Shown: piece after piece, positions 45,475-54,627 of the stretch | Layout: the number at the start of each line of letters is the position of its first letter | How positions within the stretch are numbered: the first letter of the stretch is position 1 | Assembly (NCBI GenBank): GCA_033344795.1 | Contig: JAWPMS010000001.1 | Location: 744,001-808,000, forward strand | Direction: 5' to 3' | DNA length: 64,000 nt | Source: SHLQ01 sp033344795 | Lineage (GTDB): Bacteria; Actinomycetota; Acidimicrobiia; Acidimicrobiales; SHLQ01 | Position numbers and translations under genes: made by a program | The notes under the pieces: generated by a model | Database searches by the model: none | Told to the model about the DNA's origin: nothing | What the model saw: the letters and a program-made list of their open reading frames with translations, nothing else

Positions 45475-45552
45475 CCCCGGTCGGCTCGCCGACGACCCCA
45501 GTGTCGGCGGTCATTCGAGTTCTTCGCTGAGCGGAGAACGCACAGTGACACA

Positions 45553-46740
45553 ATGTGCACGGTGGGCAACGAAACATCCGATGACGCTGTGGTGGTCAGC
45601 CCCGAGTGGGACATGGCGGCCGACGCTCCTGCACCCGCGAATGCACCGCACCAGAAGTCGACGTTCCCCAGAATTGCTGCAGCGCTCATGCTGGCCATCC
45701 TCGCCGCGTTGATCATTGCCACCCGTGCGTCCAGCATGGACCGCGCGGCGCCGTCAACTCCGTCGCCCACCTCCTCCGTCGCACCTTCGCCAGCGGAGAC
45801 CACTTCGACGCTGCCGTCTGCTCCAGGGACTCGCGCCTTTGCACAGTTCGATGGCCAGGTGCTCGGGGTCGACGTTGGCGCCTCGCTGGTATCGACCGAC
45901 TTCGACGGCAGATTGTTCGCTCTCGATCTCGACTCCGGCGTCCTCACCCGATCACGCGTGCGGACGGGGAACTTCGTGACGATCTCTGGCCGGCTGGCGG
46001 TGCAGAACGGATGTGGCGGCTGGCAGATAGTCGATATCCCAAGCTTCGCGACGAGCCAGGAGCTCATCGACTGCGATTCGTTTCAGCCGCTCGGACAGCT
46101 CGGTGCAGAGACGTTGTTCTTTGCTCGACCCGACGGAGACCCAGACGCAGCCGAAAATATCTTGGTGGACGATGGCAATGGCGGGCTCGCGGCGATACGG
46201 CTCGCCACCCACCCCCCGTCGTCCATCGCGACGTATTCCAGCGGACGCGTGCTGATCAACAGAGATGACGACGAATTGGTCTGGGTTGATCCCGCTACCG
46301 ACGAAGTCGAGAGTTATGCCGAAGGGAAGTTGCTCGCGGCGAGCCCCAGCGGGGTTTTGTGGTCGGACGCATGTGGACCTGACGGCCGGTGCCACGTCTG
46401 GTTCGGGACGCAGGACGATGCTCGGCTCCACCAATTCGTTGTCGAACCCTTCAACCTCGACCAGCCCGTCCGGATAAATGCCGATGGCTCCCGTGCGGTG
46501 TTCTTCAAGCCGGATGGTGTTCTGAGAATCGTGACCACCGAAACCGGTCACGCTCGAGAGCTACCGAACCCTGGCATCACCCCGGACACGGCGACATGGT
46601 CACCTGACGGGCTCTGGATGCTGCAGACCTCCGGCGCAAACATCATTGCGCTCAACGCGCTCAACGGTCGCGTTGTTGAGTTCGAGGGCATTCCGGGCGA
46701 CTTCTCGCCAGGCTGGATCGCGCTGCCCGACACCGGCTGA
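45553..46740 (+). CDS. Membrane-anchored beta-propeller-like protein
   Basis: 395 residues. N-terminal cytosolic tail (about 35), a membrane helix (about 41-57, RIAAALMLAILAALIIA), a Pro/Ser/Thr-rich stalk and a C-terminal extracytoplasmic domain with repeated LFALDLDSG, ELVWVDPATDEVESY, and ATWSPDGLWMLQTSGANIIA motifs, as in WD40/TolB-like propellers. No enzymatic motif. Function unknown, perhaps binding at the cell surface. Confidence 0.65.
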   Translation: MCTVGNETSDDAVVVSPEWDMAADAPAPANAPHQKSTFPRIAAALMLAILAALIIATRASSMDRAAPSTPSPTSSVAPSPAETTSTLPSAPGTRAFAQFDGQVLGVDVGASLVSTDFDGRLFALDLDSGVLTRSRVRTGNFVTISGRLAVQNGCGGWQIVDIPSFATSQELIDCDSFQPLGQLGAETLFFARPDGDPDAAENILVDDGNGGLAAIRLATHPPSSIATYSSGRVLINRDDDELVWVDPATDEVESYAEGKLLAASPSGVLWSDACGPDGRCHVWFGTQDDARLHQFVVEPFNLDQPVRINADGSRAVFFKPDGVLRIVTTETGHARELPNPGITPDTATWSPDGLWMLQTSGANIIALNALNGRVVEFEGIPGDFSPGWIALPDTG

Positions 46741-46776
46741 CTCACCGGCTGCAAGCGGGCGGCTCTAGGGTTGTAC

Positions 46777-47130
46777 ATGGCCATAACCCGCATGCATATA
46801 ACCGAACGCGCCAGCAAGATCGTGATGCACAACGGCGTCGTCTATCTCTCTGGACATGTCGCCGAAGACGCGGGGGCCGACATCCAAGAGCAGACGCGCT
46901 CGACGCTTGCTCGTATCGATGCAGCACTCACGGAAGCTGGTAGCGACCGCGAACACTTGCTCTCCGCCACGGTCTATTTGCGCGATATCGACAACCACTT
47001 CGCGCTCATGAATGACGTATGGAATGAATGGGTGCCGCATGGGCACGCACCCGCCCGCGCGTGCGTGGAGGCGCACATGGCTCGCCCGGGCCTTCTCGTC
47101 GAGATCTCTGTTATCGCGGCGCAACCGTAG
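46777..47130 (+). CDS. RidA-family protein (enamine/imine deaminase-like)
   Basis: 117 residues from ATG 46777 with AGGG 6 bases upstream; TTG 46771 is possible. Motifs: VVYLSGHVAEDAGADIQEQT, RIDAALTEAGSDREHLL, ATVYLRDIDNHFALMNDVWN and the C-terminal PARACVEAHMARPGLLVEIS, in which the conserved Arg and Glu match RidA. It would hydrolyse reactive enamines or act on a specific intermediate. Convergent with the SDR gene. Confidence 0.85.
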   Translation: MAITRMHITERASKIVMHNGVVYLSGHVAEDAGADIQEQTRSTLARIDAALTEAGSDREHLLSATVYLRDIDNHFALMNDVWNEWVPHGHAPARACVEAHMARPGLLVEISVIAAQP

Positions 47131-47158
47131 CTGGCGATCTCCTCGCGAACTTCTGGGA

Positions 47159-47947
47159 TTAGAAGAGCCCTTGGGTGCCGCCACCATCGACAGCGATGCT
47201 CACGCCTTGGATGTGTCGTGCTGCCGGCGAACAGAGGAATGCAACCACGGCGGCGACGTCCTCGGGTTCACCGAGGCGCCGAACGCCCTGTTTGTCGATC
47301 AGCCGCTGTTTGAACTCATCAGCGGTGATCCCGGCCTGTGCACCACGAGCTTCGAACATGTTGGTCATTCGCTCGGTGAGGGTCGGACCAGGATGCACCG
47401 CGTTGACGCTGACGTCATCTTTGAGACCGACACCGGCGAGGCCCTTGGTGAAGTTCGCCAGCGCAGCGTTGACCGCACCGCCAATCAAGACGTCTGGCGA
47501 AGGCGTGCGAGCGAATCCGCCACCGATGTTGATGACGGTACCTTTGCTCTCGGTGAGCATCGGCCACAACAGTCGTGACAGTCGCACGGCCGACCAGAAC
47601 TTCAGGTCGAAGCCAGCGTGCCACACCTCGTCATCAAGCTCGAGAAACGCGCCACCCTTGGTGTCGCCGGCGTTGTTGATGAGAATGCTCGCGCGACCAA
47701 ATGCACTTTGCGCCGTTGCGAGCACCTCTTCACATCCAGCCTCGGTAGTGAGATCCACCGCGCAGACCTCGACGCGAGCACCGGTGTCCGCGTTGATTTG
47801 TTTCGCTGTCTCAGCGAGGTCGGATGCGGTTCTCGAGACGAGAAGACAATCCGATCCTTGGGCAGCTAACGCCTGAGCGATCGAACGACCGATCCCCCGA
47901 CTTCCGCCCGTGATCACCGCAACGTTGCCTGTCAGTTCACCTGTCAT
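47159..47947 (-). CDS. Short-chain dehydrogenase/reductase fold, catalytic triad absent
   Basis: 262 residues. The NAD(P)-binding part is normal: TGGSRGIGRSIAQAL near the N-terminus and INNAG. The active-site region reads NIGGGFARTPSPDVLIGGAV then NAALANFTKGLA; against NISS...YxxxKAAL the Ser is Gly, the Tyr is Gly and the Lys is Asn. The C-terminal VSVNAVHPGPTLTERM and AVDGGGTQG are typical. It keeps the fold but probably not classical SDR chemistry. Confidence 0.82.
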   Translation of the reverse strand: MTGELTGNVAVITGGSRGIGRSIAQALAAQGSDCLLVSRTASDLAETAKQINADTGARVEVCAVDLTTEAGCEEVLATAQSAFGRASILINNAGDTKGGAFLELDDEVWHAGFDLKFWSAVRLSRLLWPMLTESKGTVINIGGGFARTPSPDVLIGGAVNAALANFTKGLAGVGLKDDVSVNAVHPGPTLTERMTNMFEARGAQAGITADEFKQRLIDKQGVRRLGEPEDVAAVVAFLCSPAARHIQGVSIAVDGGGTQGLF

Positions 47948-48028
47948 CGTGCCCCTATTCGAGTTCTGTATTCTATATTGTGTATCACGCGCGCTCGCCG
48001 CTTCGCTTGAGCGAGAGGAGCATCGCCC

Positions 48029-48559
48029 TCAGGCAAGGTCGATCGTGATGGGGACCGCTCGGCCAAGCGTGTGCCCGACAGGTGAGGTGCCGACAACCTT
48101 GCCGTGGAGATCTTCAAGTTGTTCCGGCGTTGCGTCACTCTTCAGGTTCACGTTGACGCGAATCGCGTCATAGCCAGCATTACCGTCAGCATTGAGTCCA
48201 AGGAACGTATGGAGGTCGAGATCACCCTCTAAATCGATCGTCAGGTCGTCGATCTCTATGCCCGCTGCGGTCGCGTTGGCGGCATACCCAACTGCCAGGC
48301 AGTTCCCGAGGGCGCTGAGCAGTTGCTCGACCGGGTTGGGCGCCGTATCGGTGCCGCCGAGACCTGCTGGCTCATCGGAAGGCGTCGGCGCGAAGTCGCG
48401 CACGGTCGCAAGAGAGCGGAAGCCTTCGTCCCACGACACCGTCGACTTCCACACGGTCGAAGCAACCTCTGGGCTTTCCTGGATCTTGTTCGCTAATCCG
48501 GCGACACTTTCGATGTCGACTGAATTGATACCTGGTGAGTTCTTCACTGTTGATGACAC
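48029..48559 (-). CDS. OsmC-family protein
   Basis: About 176 residues from GTG 48559, which has GAGGAG 5 bases upstream; the frame stays open to 48703. OsmC domain: NPVEQLLSALGNCLAVGYAA with the conserved Cys, plus EIDDLTIDLEGDLDLHTFLG. The second peroxidatic Cys of Ohr/OsmC (usually in a later CP/CPV motif) reads TSPVGHTL here, so classic thiol peroxidase activity is doubtful. Confidence 0.8.
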   Translation of the reverse strand: MSSTVKNSPGINSVDIESVAGLANKIQESPEVASTVWKSTVSWDEGFRSLATVRDFAPTPSDEPAGLGGTDTAPNPVEQLLSALGNCLAVGYAANATAAGIEIDDLTIDLEGDLDLHTFLGLNADGNAGYDAIRVNVNLKSDATPEQLEDLHGKVVGTSPVGHTLGRAVPITIDLA

Positions 48560-48693
48560 GTCATCTCCTCGATGCATCCACTTGCAGACAAATTGCCCGA
48601 ATGGTTGGGACGATATGTGCGGGAGGCGGGTAGCGAACCCTTTCGGACCAAAGAGCCTCAACTTCATGCCACGCACATCCGTACAATCGGTCC

Positions 48694-49620
48694 ATGTCTG
48701 CAACTGCGCAGCCGCGATGGAAGCCTGGCCGTCCCATCGAGATCATCGCGGGCACCCCGCCGGGTGGGGGGCAAGACCGTGCTGCCCGCGCGATTGCGGC
48801 CGCGCTTGAAGAAGCCCTCGATGTTCAGGTCTCGGTTTCGAACACGCCAGGACGCGGCGGTGGAAATGCGTGGGATCGGCTCGCCACTCATCGCGGCGAC
48901 CAACACATCGTCTCCATCAGCTCGGCCACACTTGTCACCAACCGCCTCACCGGCGTAGCAGACCTCGCGTACGACGACCTCAGCCAACTGGCCCTCCTGT
49001 GCACGGAGTTCATCGCCTTTGCCGTTCCGGCTGAGTCGCAGCTCGTGTCTCCCTTCGATTTGCTCGAAGTCTTGTCGGCTCCGAACCCTCCCGCCGTGTC
49101 GTTGGCAGTCGCTCGGGGCAACGTGAACCACATTGCCCTTTCTTTCCTGTGCCGTCACGTCGGCGTGAATCCTCGCGATGTGGAGGTGCGAGTGTTCGAC
49201 TCGGCTCGTCATGCGATCGCCGATTCCCTCGAGCGTGCCAACGGAATCGCTGCCGTGTCAGCTGCGTCACTCCTTCCCGAGATCGAGACCGGGTCGCTTC
49301 GTTTGCTCGCCATGTCGGCGCCCCACCGCCTTGGACATCCGTTCCGTGACATCTCGACATGGACCGAGCTCGGCGTGGACTGTTCGATTGGGACATGGCG
49401 CGGGCTCGTCGGACCACCTTCGCTGTCAGAAGAGTCTCTTCAGCTTTGGGACCACACGATCGGCGCTGCGGTGGCCACGCTTTCGTGGCAACGATCGCTG
49501 TCGAACCACAACTGGATCGACAGCTACCTCTCTCGCGCCGAGACTCGACGTTTCATGCAGGACGAGGAACGCCACATGCAGGACGGGCTCGGTTCTCTCG
49601 GGCTACTCACCTCGGACTAG
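48694..49620 (+). CDS. Bug/TctC-type tricarboxylate-binding protein without signal peptide
   Basis: 308 residues. The sequence opens at the domain itself (PIEIIAGTPPGGGQDRAARA), which is the start of the mature TctC/Bug fold; SNTPGRGGGNAWDRLA is also typical. No hydrophobic signal or lipobox exists, so it should stay in the cytoplasm. No tctA/tctB transporter genes nearby. It may be a sensor, a metabolic binding protein or a decayed transporter part. Confidence 0.75.
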   Translation: MSATAQPRWKPGRPIEIIAGTPPGGGQDRAARAIAAALEEALDVQVSVSNTPGRGGGNAWDRLATHRGDQHIVSISSATLVTNRLTGVADLAYDDLSQLALLCTEFIAFAVPAESQLVSPFDLLEVLSAPNPPAVSLAVARGNVNHIALSFLCRHVGVNPRDVEVRVFDSARHAIADSLERANGIAAVSAASLLPEIETGSLRLLAMSAPHRLGHPFRDISTWTELGVDCSIGTWRGLVGPPSLSEESLQLWDHTIGAAVATLSWQRSLSNHNWIDSYLSRAETRRFMQDEERHMQDGLGSLGLLTSD

Positions 49621-50571
49621 TCAAGTGAGAAGTCGCATTGGAGCCCCGTCCATCCACGCCGCGATGTCCTCGACCGCGTGGCTGTAGAAGACCTCATACG
49701 TTTGCCTCGTTACATACCCGATGTGCGGCGTGGAAAAGATCCTCGGCTCGCGACGAAACGGATGGTCGACGGGAAGTGGCTCGTTGTCGAATACATCAAT
49801 CGCAGCACCAGCAAGCTCATCTGACCTGACGGCTTCGAGAAGCGCGTGCTCGTCGACGATCGGTCCACGAGATGTGTTGATCAGATAGGCGCTGGACTTC
49901 ATACGCGCAAGCTCCTGCGGGCCGATCAGTCCTCGCGTGCGGTCGGACAAGCGCACGTGGATCGAAACGAAGTCCGACGACTCGAGGAGTTGCTGCTGTG
50001 ACACGGCGAGCACCCCGCACTCGCTGGCGCGCTCCTCGGTGAGATTCTCGCTCCAGGCGACGACGTCCATCCCGAACGCTGCACCGAAACGAGCGACCTG
50101 TGACCCCAGCCGTCCCAATCCGATCAGCCCAAGCGTGGCACCGCGAAGATCGCTGCCGAGACCAACCTGCCAAGCACCGGTTCGGACCGACTCGGCCTCG
50201 GTGTGCAGTCCACGTGCCAAGAGTTGCACCAGCGCAAACGTGAGCTCGGCGGTTGCGTGACCTGGCGAAGCTGTCCCGCACACGACGACACCGTTGCGCT
50301 CGGCGGCGTCGAGGTCGATCGCAGCGTTCCTCATTCCCGTCGTGACCAGCAGGTTGAGAGCTGGCAGCGAGTCGAACAAGTCAGCATCGAAGGGAGTCCG
50401 CTCACGCATCGCGACGACGACGTCCACCCCTTCAAGCGCTTCCACGAGCTGCGATCGTTCGGCAAGGTGCTTGGACAGAAAGGTGATGTGACAGTTCAGG
50501 CTCGCCCAATCAGCGCAGTTGACCGCAACCTCTTGATAGTCGTCGAGCACGACGACCCTGATGTTCGACAT
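49621..50571 (-). CDS. D-isomer-specific 2-hydroxyacid dehydrogenase
   Basis: 316 residues. Rossmann motif LGLIGLGRLGSQVARFGAAF, catalytic Arg in INTSRGPIVDE, then IDVFDNEPLP with the Glu and TPHIGYVT with the catalytic His. NAD(H)-dependent reduction of a 2-keto acid, or the reverse. The stop touches the stop of the Bug-like gene. A perfect 18-bp tandem repeat starts one base before its ATG. Confidence 0.9.
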   Translation of the reverse strand: MSNIRVVVLDDYQEVAVNCADWASLNCHITFLSKHLAERSQLVEALEGVDVVVAMRERTPFDADLFDSLPALNLLVTTGMRNAAIDLDAAERNGVVVCGTASPGHATAELTFALVQLLARGLHTEAESVRTGAWQVGLGSDLRGATLGLIGLGRLGSQVARFGAAFGMDVVAWSENLTEERASECGVLAVSQQQLLESSDFVSIHVRLSDRTRGLIGPQELARMKSSAYLINTSRGPIVDEHALLEAVRSDELAGAAIDVFDNEPLPVDHPFRREPRIFSTPHIGYVTRQTYEVFYSHAVEDIAAWMDGAPMRLLT

Positions 50572-50607
50572 TCGCCCACGCTATGACACTCGCCCACGCT
50601 ATGACAC
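50572..50607. repeat. Perfect 18-bp tandem repeat
   Basis: TCGCCCACGCTATGACAC occurs twice head to tail, immediately upstream of the dehydrogenase ATG and before the divergent TauE-like gene. It would lie in the 5' untranslated or promoter region of either gene. Confidence 0.8.
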
Positions 50608-50662
50608 ATAGGGTGTTGGCTGCTCCGATTTGGGGCGACCATCTGACGATTGCCCACCCCAC

Positions 50663-51400
50663 GTGACCAACCTCGAAATCGCCATCATCATCGCGGTCGC
50701 CATCGTTTCTGCATTGGTGAAGGCGATCACTGGTGCCGGTTTTCCGATGCTCGTCGTGCCGGTGCTCGTGCTGTTCATGGATGTTGCCGACGCTGTCGTC
50801 GTGGTCGCCATCCCAAATGTGACGATGAACGGGTCGATCTTTTGGTCTCTTCGACATGAGCGAAGAGAGTCGCCGACGCTCCCACGTTTCTTGGTTGCCA
50901 CGTCGATCGGCGCGGTCGTCGGCTCGGTACTGCTCTCGGTGTTGTCCGAGACGGTGCTTCGACTCGGTCTCATTGCGGTCATCGTGCTCTTCGTCACGAA
51001 TCGATTGAGCGATCGTCGCCTCAGTCTGACGGGCGTGACCGCCCTGCGCCTCGCGCCGGTAGCCGGAGCGGTAAGTGGGATGGTGTTCGGTGCGACCGCA
51101 GTCTCGGGCCCTCTCGTCACCCCGTGGTTCTTGAGCCAGAACTTGCGCCGCGACGTGTACTTGATGTCGATCTCCGCAGCGTTCACCCTGGCTGGCATAG
51201 CCCAGATCATCTTCTTCTTGATACAAGGATCGTTCGCAACAAACCTCGTGCTGGGCGGTCTGGGCCTGGTCTTCTTGTCGTCCGCGATCTTGCCTTTCGG
51301 CACGCGACTGCGTCAGCGCCTCGATGTGGAGACATTCGAGAAGCTGGTGATCGCGCTCCTCGTCATCTCGGGCATCTCGCTGCTTGCCAGCATTCTCTGA
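50663..51400 (+). CDS. TauE/SafE-family membrane permease
   Basis: About 245 residues from GTG 50663 (VTNLEIAIIIAVAIVSALVK). About 8 hydrophobic segments. The family's N-terminal KAITGAGFPMLVVPVLVLF and central GAVSGMVFGATAVSGPLVTP repeat are visible. Members export or import sulfite, sulfoacetate or related anions. The long minus-strand frame over the gene is a shadow. Confidence 0.88.
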   Translation: MTNLEIAIIIAVAIVSALVKAITGAGFPMLVVPVLVLFMDVADAVVVVAIPNVTMNGSIFWSLRHERRESPTLPRFLVATSIGAVVGSVLLSVLSETVLRLGLIAVIVLFVTNRLSDRRLSLTGVTALRLAPVAGAVSGMVFGATAVSGPLVTPWFLSQNLRRDVYLMSISAAFTLAGIAQIIFFLIQGSFATNLVLGGLGLVFLSSAILPFGTRLRQRLDVETFEKLVIALLVISGISLLASIL

Positions 51401-51439
51401 TTTGACGGTTGAAGGCTGGACGAAAACCTCCAAGCGGGG

Positions 51440-51841
51440 TCAGTCCGGAATCACCGCTTGGACATCAACCTCGTACCACATCTGATCCCGAGCCAAACGA
51501 GCCACGCCGAGCAACGTCGCAGCAGGCTTGTTCACTGGCCATACCTTCGCCGCAGCGTCGTGCAGAGCGGTTCGCTTCTCCTGATCGAGGTCGACGACAT
51601 AGTGCGTCAGTTTGAGGACGTGCTCGGGCCCGATCTCCAGGGCGGCGAGATGAAGCTGGACGTTCGAGAATGCCTGCTCCACCTGCTTACCGAATCCGCC
51701 GCCGACCAAACGGCCGTCGGCATCGGCCCCCCACTGGCCAGCGAGGAAGACAGTACGGCCAGGCGGCGGCACGACAACGTGGCTGTAGATCGCCGATGGG
51801 TCGAAGACGCCAGGGGTGTTGAGGTGCTGGAACTCTCCCAC
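51440..51841 (-). CDS. RidA-like protein
   Basis: 133 residues from GTG 51841, two bases after the upstream cupin stop. RidA features: IYSHVVVPPPGRTVFLAGQW, GKQVEQAFSNVQLHLAALE, LTHYVVDLDQEKRTALHDA and the end TLLGVARLARDQMWYEVDVQ. Differs from the canonical RidA Arg-x-x-x-Glu, with only part conserved. Second RidA-type gene in 6 kb. Confidence 0.8.
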   Translation of the reverse strand: MGEFQHLNTPGVFDPSAIYSHVVVPPPGRTVFLAGQWGADADGRLVGGGFGKQVEQAFSNVQLHLAALEIGPEHVLKLTHYVVDLDQEKRTALHDAAAKVWPVNKPAATLLGVARLARDQMWYEVDVQAVIPD

Positions 51842-51843
51842 CG

Positions 51844-52188
51844 CTAGCTGCTCGCCGCGATTCGAAAGGCTCGCTCTGATGATGAGTACGAAAGCAGAAC
51901 CTCTGCCGAGTCGGATCCGATGCTGCGCAACAGATGGATCGAACCGCGTGGCACGATCGTGTGCGCTCCCGCAGCGAGACGCACCGACGCGTCGGCGGTC
52001 ACACACTCGAGCTCGCCTTGCAAGACGAACACTGACTCTTCACAGTTGTCGTGCGCGTGGGCGTCGGTCTCGTTGCCCGAGGGAAGCGACATTCGCGCGA
52101 CCGAGAGTTCGCGGCTGTTGCCCACCTCGGCACCCGCAAGCCACTCGATGGATCCCCACGCAAACTCGGTCCTCACGAAATCGGTCAT
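51844..52188 (-). CDS. Cupin-domain protein
   Basis: 114 residues from ATG 52188 with GGGGAC upstream. Cupin motif 1: GNETDAHAHDNCEESVFVLQ, then GELECV; motif 2: AGAHTIVPRGSIHLLRS. Two His and a Glu plausibly bind a metal. A small single-domain cupin, coupled to the RidA-like gene, perhaps acting on the same substrate route. Confidence 0.82.
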   Translation of the reverse strand: MTDFVRTEFAWGSIEWLAGAEVGNSRELSVARMSLPSGNETDAHAHDNCEESVFVLQGELECVTADASVRLAAGAHTIVPRGSIHLLRSIGSDSAEVLLSYSSSERAFRIAASS

Positions 52189-52303
52189 GGGTCCCCATCT
52201 CGGGCACAGTGCGGTTGGTGTGGTGTGCCTCGCACCAACGGTAGCCGCAATCACCTGAGGCCTCATCTAGATCGAGGTCGCGCCCAGTTGTTAAGTTGCT
52301 TCG

Positions 52304-54607
52304 ATGAATGACGCCTTGCTGGGAACGTCGGTGGTTCGCTCGGAAGATCCCCACCTGCTGCGAGGTGAGACGACGTACGTTGCGAACATCGAACTCGACG
52401 ATGCGCTCGTCGTCCAGTACGTGACGTCAACGGAGGCGCACGCGCTGATCACCAGCATCGATGTGACGGGCGCGAGGTCGATGCCCGGCGTCGTCGACGT
52501 CGTGACAGCACAAGACCTCGATCTTGGTCTCATGCCCGTTGTCAATCCGGACTACCCCGCACTTGCCCGTCGCCCGATACTTCCTGCGGAGCGGGTCTCG
52601 TTCGTGGGCCAGGCGATCGCCGCGGTTGTCGCCGAGACCGAGGCGCAAGCCGAAGATGCGCTCGAACAGATCATCGTCGAGTACGACCCATTGCCTCCGG
52701 TGATTACTCTCGAAGACGCCCTGTCAGATGAAACGTTGTTGTTTCCAGAAGTCGGCACCAACGTCATGCTCGACGAGAGCGGCGGAACCGAAGGCCCGCC
52801 AGATTTCGATGACTGCGAGGTCGTGCTCGAGACGGAGTTCACGAACCAGCGTGTCGCTCCGGCACCGCTCGAGACCCGCGTCTCTGCAGCGCTGTGGACC
52901 GATGACGGCCGCTTGCTTCAATATTCGTCGTGCCAAGGAGTGCATCCCCTACGCGCTGGCCTTGCTGCAATCTATGGACTCGATGAGAGCGAGGTGCGCG
53001 TCGTTACGTCCGATGTCGGTGGCAGTTTCGGCGCAAAGATTCGACTGTATCCCGAGGATGTCGTTCTGGCCGCCCTGGCGCGGCGGGCAGGACGAGCCGT
53101 ACGTTGGACCCCGACCCGCACGGCCGACATGGCTGGCATGGGTCACTCCCGCGGACAGCGCCAGCGGGTCAAGATTGGCGGTGACCGTGACGGCACGCTC
53201 AAGGTGGTTGCGGTCGAACTGCTCGTGCACTGCGGCGCTTTCCCTGAGTTGGGAGGGCCGCAGGCACGAAACGCAGCACGAGTCCAACCCGGTCCATTTC
53301 GGATGCGCGCTCATTGGAACCTGCGCTGTCTCGTGACCAACACGACGCCGATCGTCGCGTACCGAGGCGCCGGCCGCCCCGAGGGCGCAGCGCTCATCGA
53401 TCGCGCGGTCAATGAATTCGCTGCCGAGATCGGCATGAACCAGGTCGAGATTCGCCGAAAGAATCTCCTCACTGCTGAAGAACTCCCGATGACGAACCCA
53501 ACCGGGGTGTATCTGGACTCTGGCGACTATCCAGAAGCGTTCGAGGTTCTCATCGACGAGCTCGGATACGACGGGCTGATGGCCGAGCAAGCAAGTAGGC
53601 GTGCTTCAGGGGCGGACAAACAGCTGGGCGTCGGCATCTCGACCTTCATCGATCGCACAGCCGGCATTCCTGGCGCCGAGTACGGGTCGGTCGAGCTTGC
53701 TGCGGATGGGCGACTTCGGGTTCTAACGGGATCTTCTCCGTACGGACAGGGGCACTACACGACGTGGGCGATGCTCGTCGCAGATCGCACCGGCGTACCA
53801 TTCGACCAGATCGATGTGATTCACGGAGACACCGACATCGTTCCCCGCGGCCGGATCACCGGCGGCTCGAGGTCCGTGCAAAAGGCGGGGTCTGCAATTG
53901 CACTCGCCACCGACCAGCTCGTTGATGCCGCTCGGCACAAGGCAGCCGAACAGCTCGAGGCGCCGGTCGACGATGTGGTGCTCGATCTGTCAGAAGGTCG
54001 CTTTCACGTCGTCGGCTCGCCAGCGGCAGCTTCGGTCAGCTGGAGGCAGATCGCTCAGGTCATGCTTGCCGAACAGACGGCAGCGAACAATGAACAGGAG
54101 TACTCGGGACTGCGTTGTGAGGTGGACTACGAACCGGAAGGGTCCACTGCGCCGTATGGCGCGTATGGCGCAGTCGTCGAGGTTGATACCGCCACGGGAG
54201 CCGTCGAACTCATTCGCATGATCACGGTGGACGATGTCGGCACAATCGTGAACCCCATGCTCGCCTTGGGCCAGGTGCACGGCGGGCTAGCGCAGGCAAT
54301 CGGTCAGGCGTTGTACGAGGAGTTCGTCTACGACGACGCCGGAAATCCTTTGACCTCCAACCTCCTCGACTACACGATGCCTTCTTCGGCCGAGCTACCA
54401 ACGTTTGAGTGCCATCTCACCGAACATCCAACGACGCGAAACCCCCTGGGAGCGAAGGGCATCGGCGAGTCTGGCACGATCGGTGGCGTCCCAGCCGTGC
54501 AAAATGCGGTGATCGATGCGATTGCTCACCTCGGTGTACGACACCTGGATATGCCGCTCACACCTCAGCGTGTGTGGAAGGCGATCAACTCGGAATTGAA
54601 CCCATAG
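52304..54607 (+). CDS. Molybdenum hydroxylase large subunit (CO/xanthine dehydrogenase family)
   Basis: 767 residues. N-terminal aldehyde-oxidase a/b hammerhead (ARSMPGVVDVVTAQDLDLG), then cofactor-binding motifs VGGSFGAKIRLYPEDVVLAA, AYRGAGRPEG, SSPYGQGHYTTWAML and the catalytic Glu (about E722) in GAKGIGESGTIG. AYRGAGR marks a form II CoxL-like subunit, not a form I CO dehydrogenase. No medium (FAD) or small (2Fe-2S) subunit is adjacent, so it is an orphan in this window. Confidence 0.9.
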   Translation: MNDALLGTSVVRSEDPHLLRGETTYVANIELDDALVVQYVTSTEAHALITSIDVTGARSMPGVVDVVTAQDLDLGLMPVVNPDYPALARRPILPAERVSFVGQAIAAVVAETEAQAEDALEQIIVEYDPLPPVITLEDALSDETLLFPEVGTNVMLDESGGTEGPPDFDDCEVVLETEFTNQRVAPAPLETRVSAALWTDDGRLLQYSSCQGVHPLRAGLAAIYGLDESEVRVVTSDVGGSFGAKIRLYPEDVVLAALARRAGRAVRWTPTRTADMAGMGHSRGQRQRVKIGGDRDGTLKVVAVELLVHCGAFPELGGPQARNAARVQPGPFRMRAHWNLRCLVTNTTPIVAYRGAGRPEGAALIDRAVNEFAAEIGMNQVEIRRKNLLTAEELPMTNPTGVYLDSGDYPEAFEVLIDELGYDGLMAEQASRRASGADKQLGVGISTFIDRTAGIPGAEYGSVELAADGRLRVLTGSSPYGQGHYTTWAMLVADRTGVPFDQIDVIHGDTDIVPRGRITGGSRSVQKAGSAIALATDQLVDAARHKAAEQLEAPVDDVVLDLSEGRFHVVGSPAAASVSWRQIAQVMLAEQTAANNEQEYSGLRCEVDYEPEGSTAPYGAYGAVVEVDTATGAVELIRMITVDDVGTIVNPMLALGQVHGGLAQAIGQALYEEFVYDDAGNPLTSNLLDYTMPSSAELPTFECHLTEHPTTRNPLGAKGIGESGTIGGVPAVQNAVIDAIAHLGVRHLDMPLTPQRVWKAINSELNP

Positions 54608-54627
54608 CCGACCGCCGGGATGTACAG

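Noticed and set aside
50510..51433. Minus-strand frame of 307 codons
   Set aside because: Antisense to the TauE/SafE permease; rich in Arg, Asp and His with no domain.
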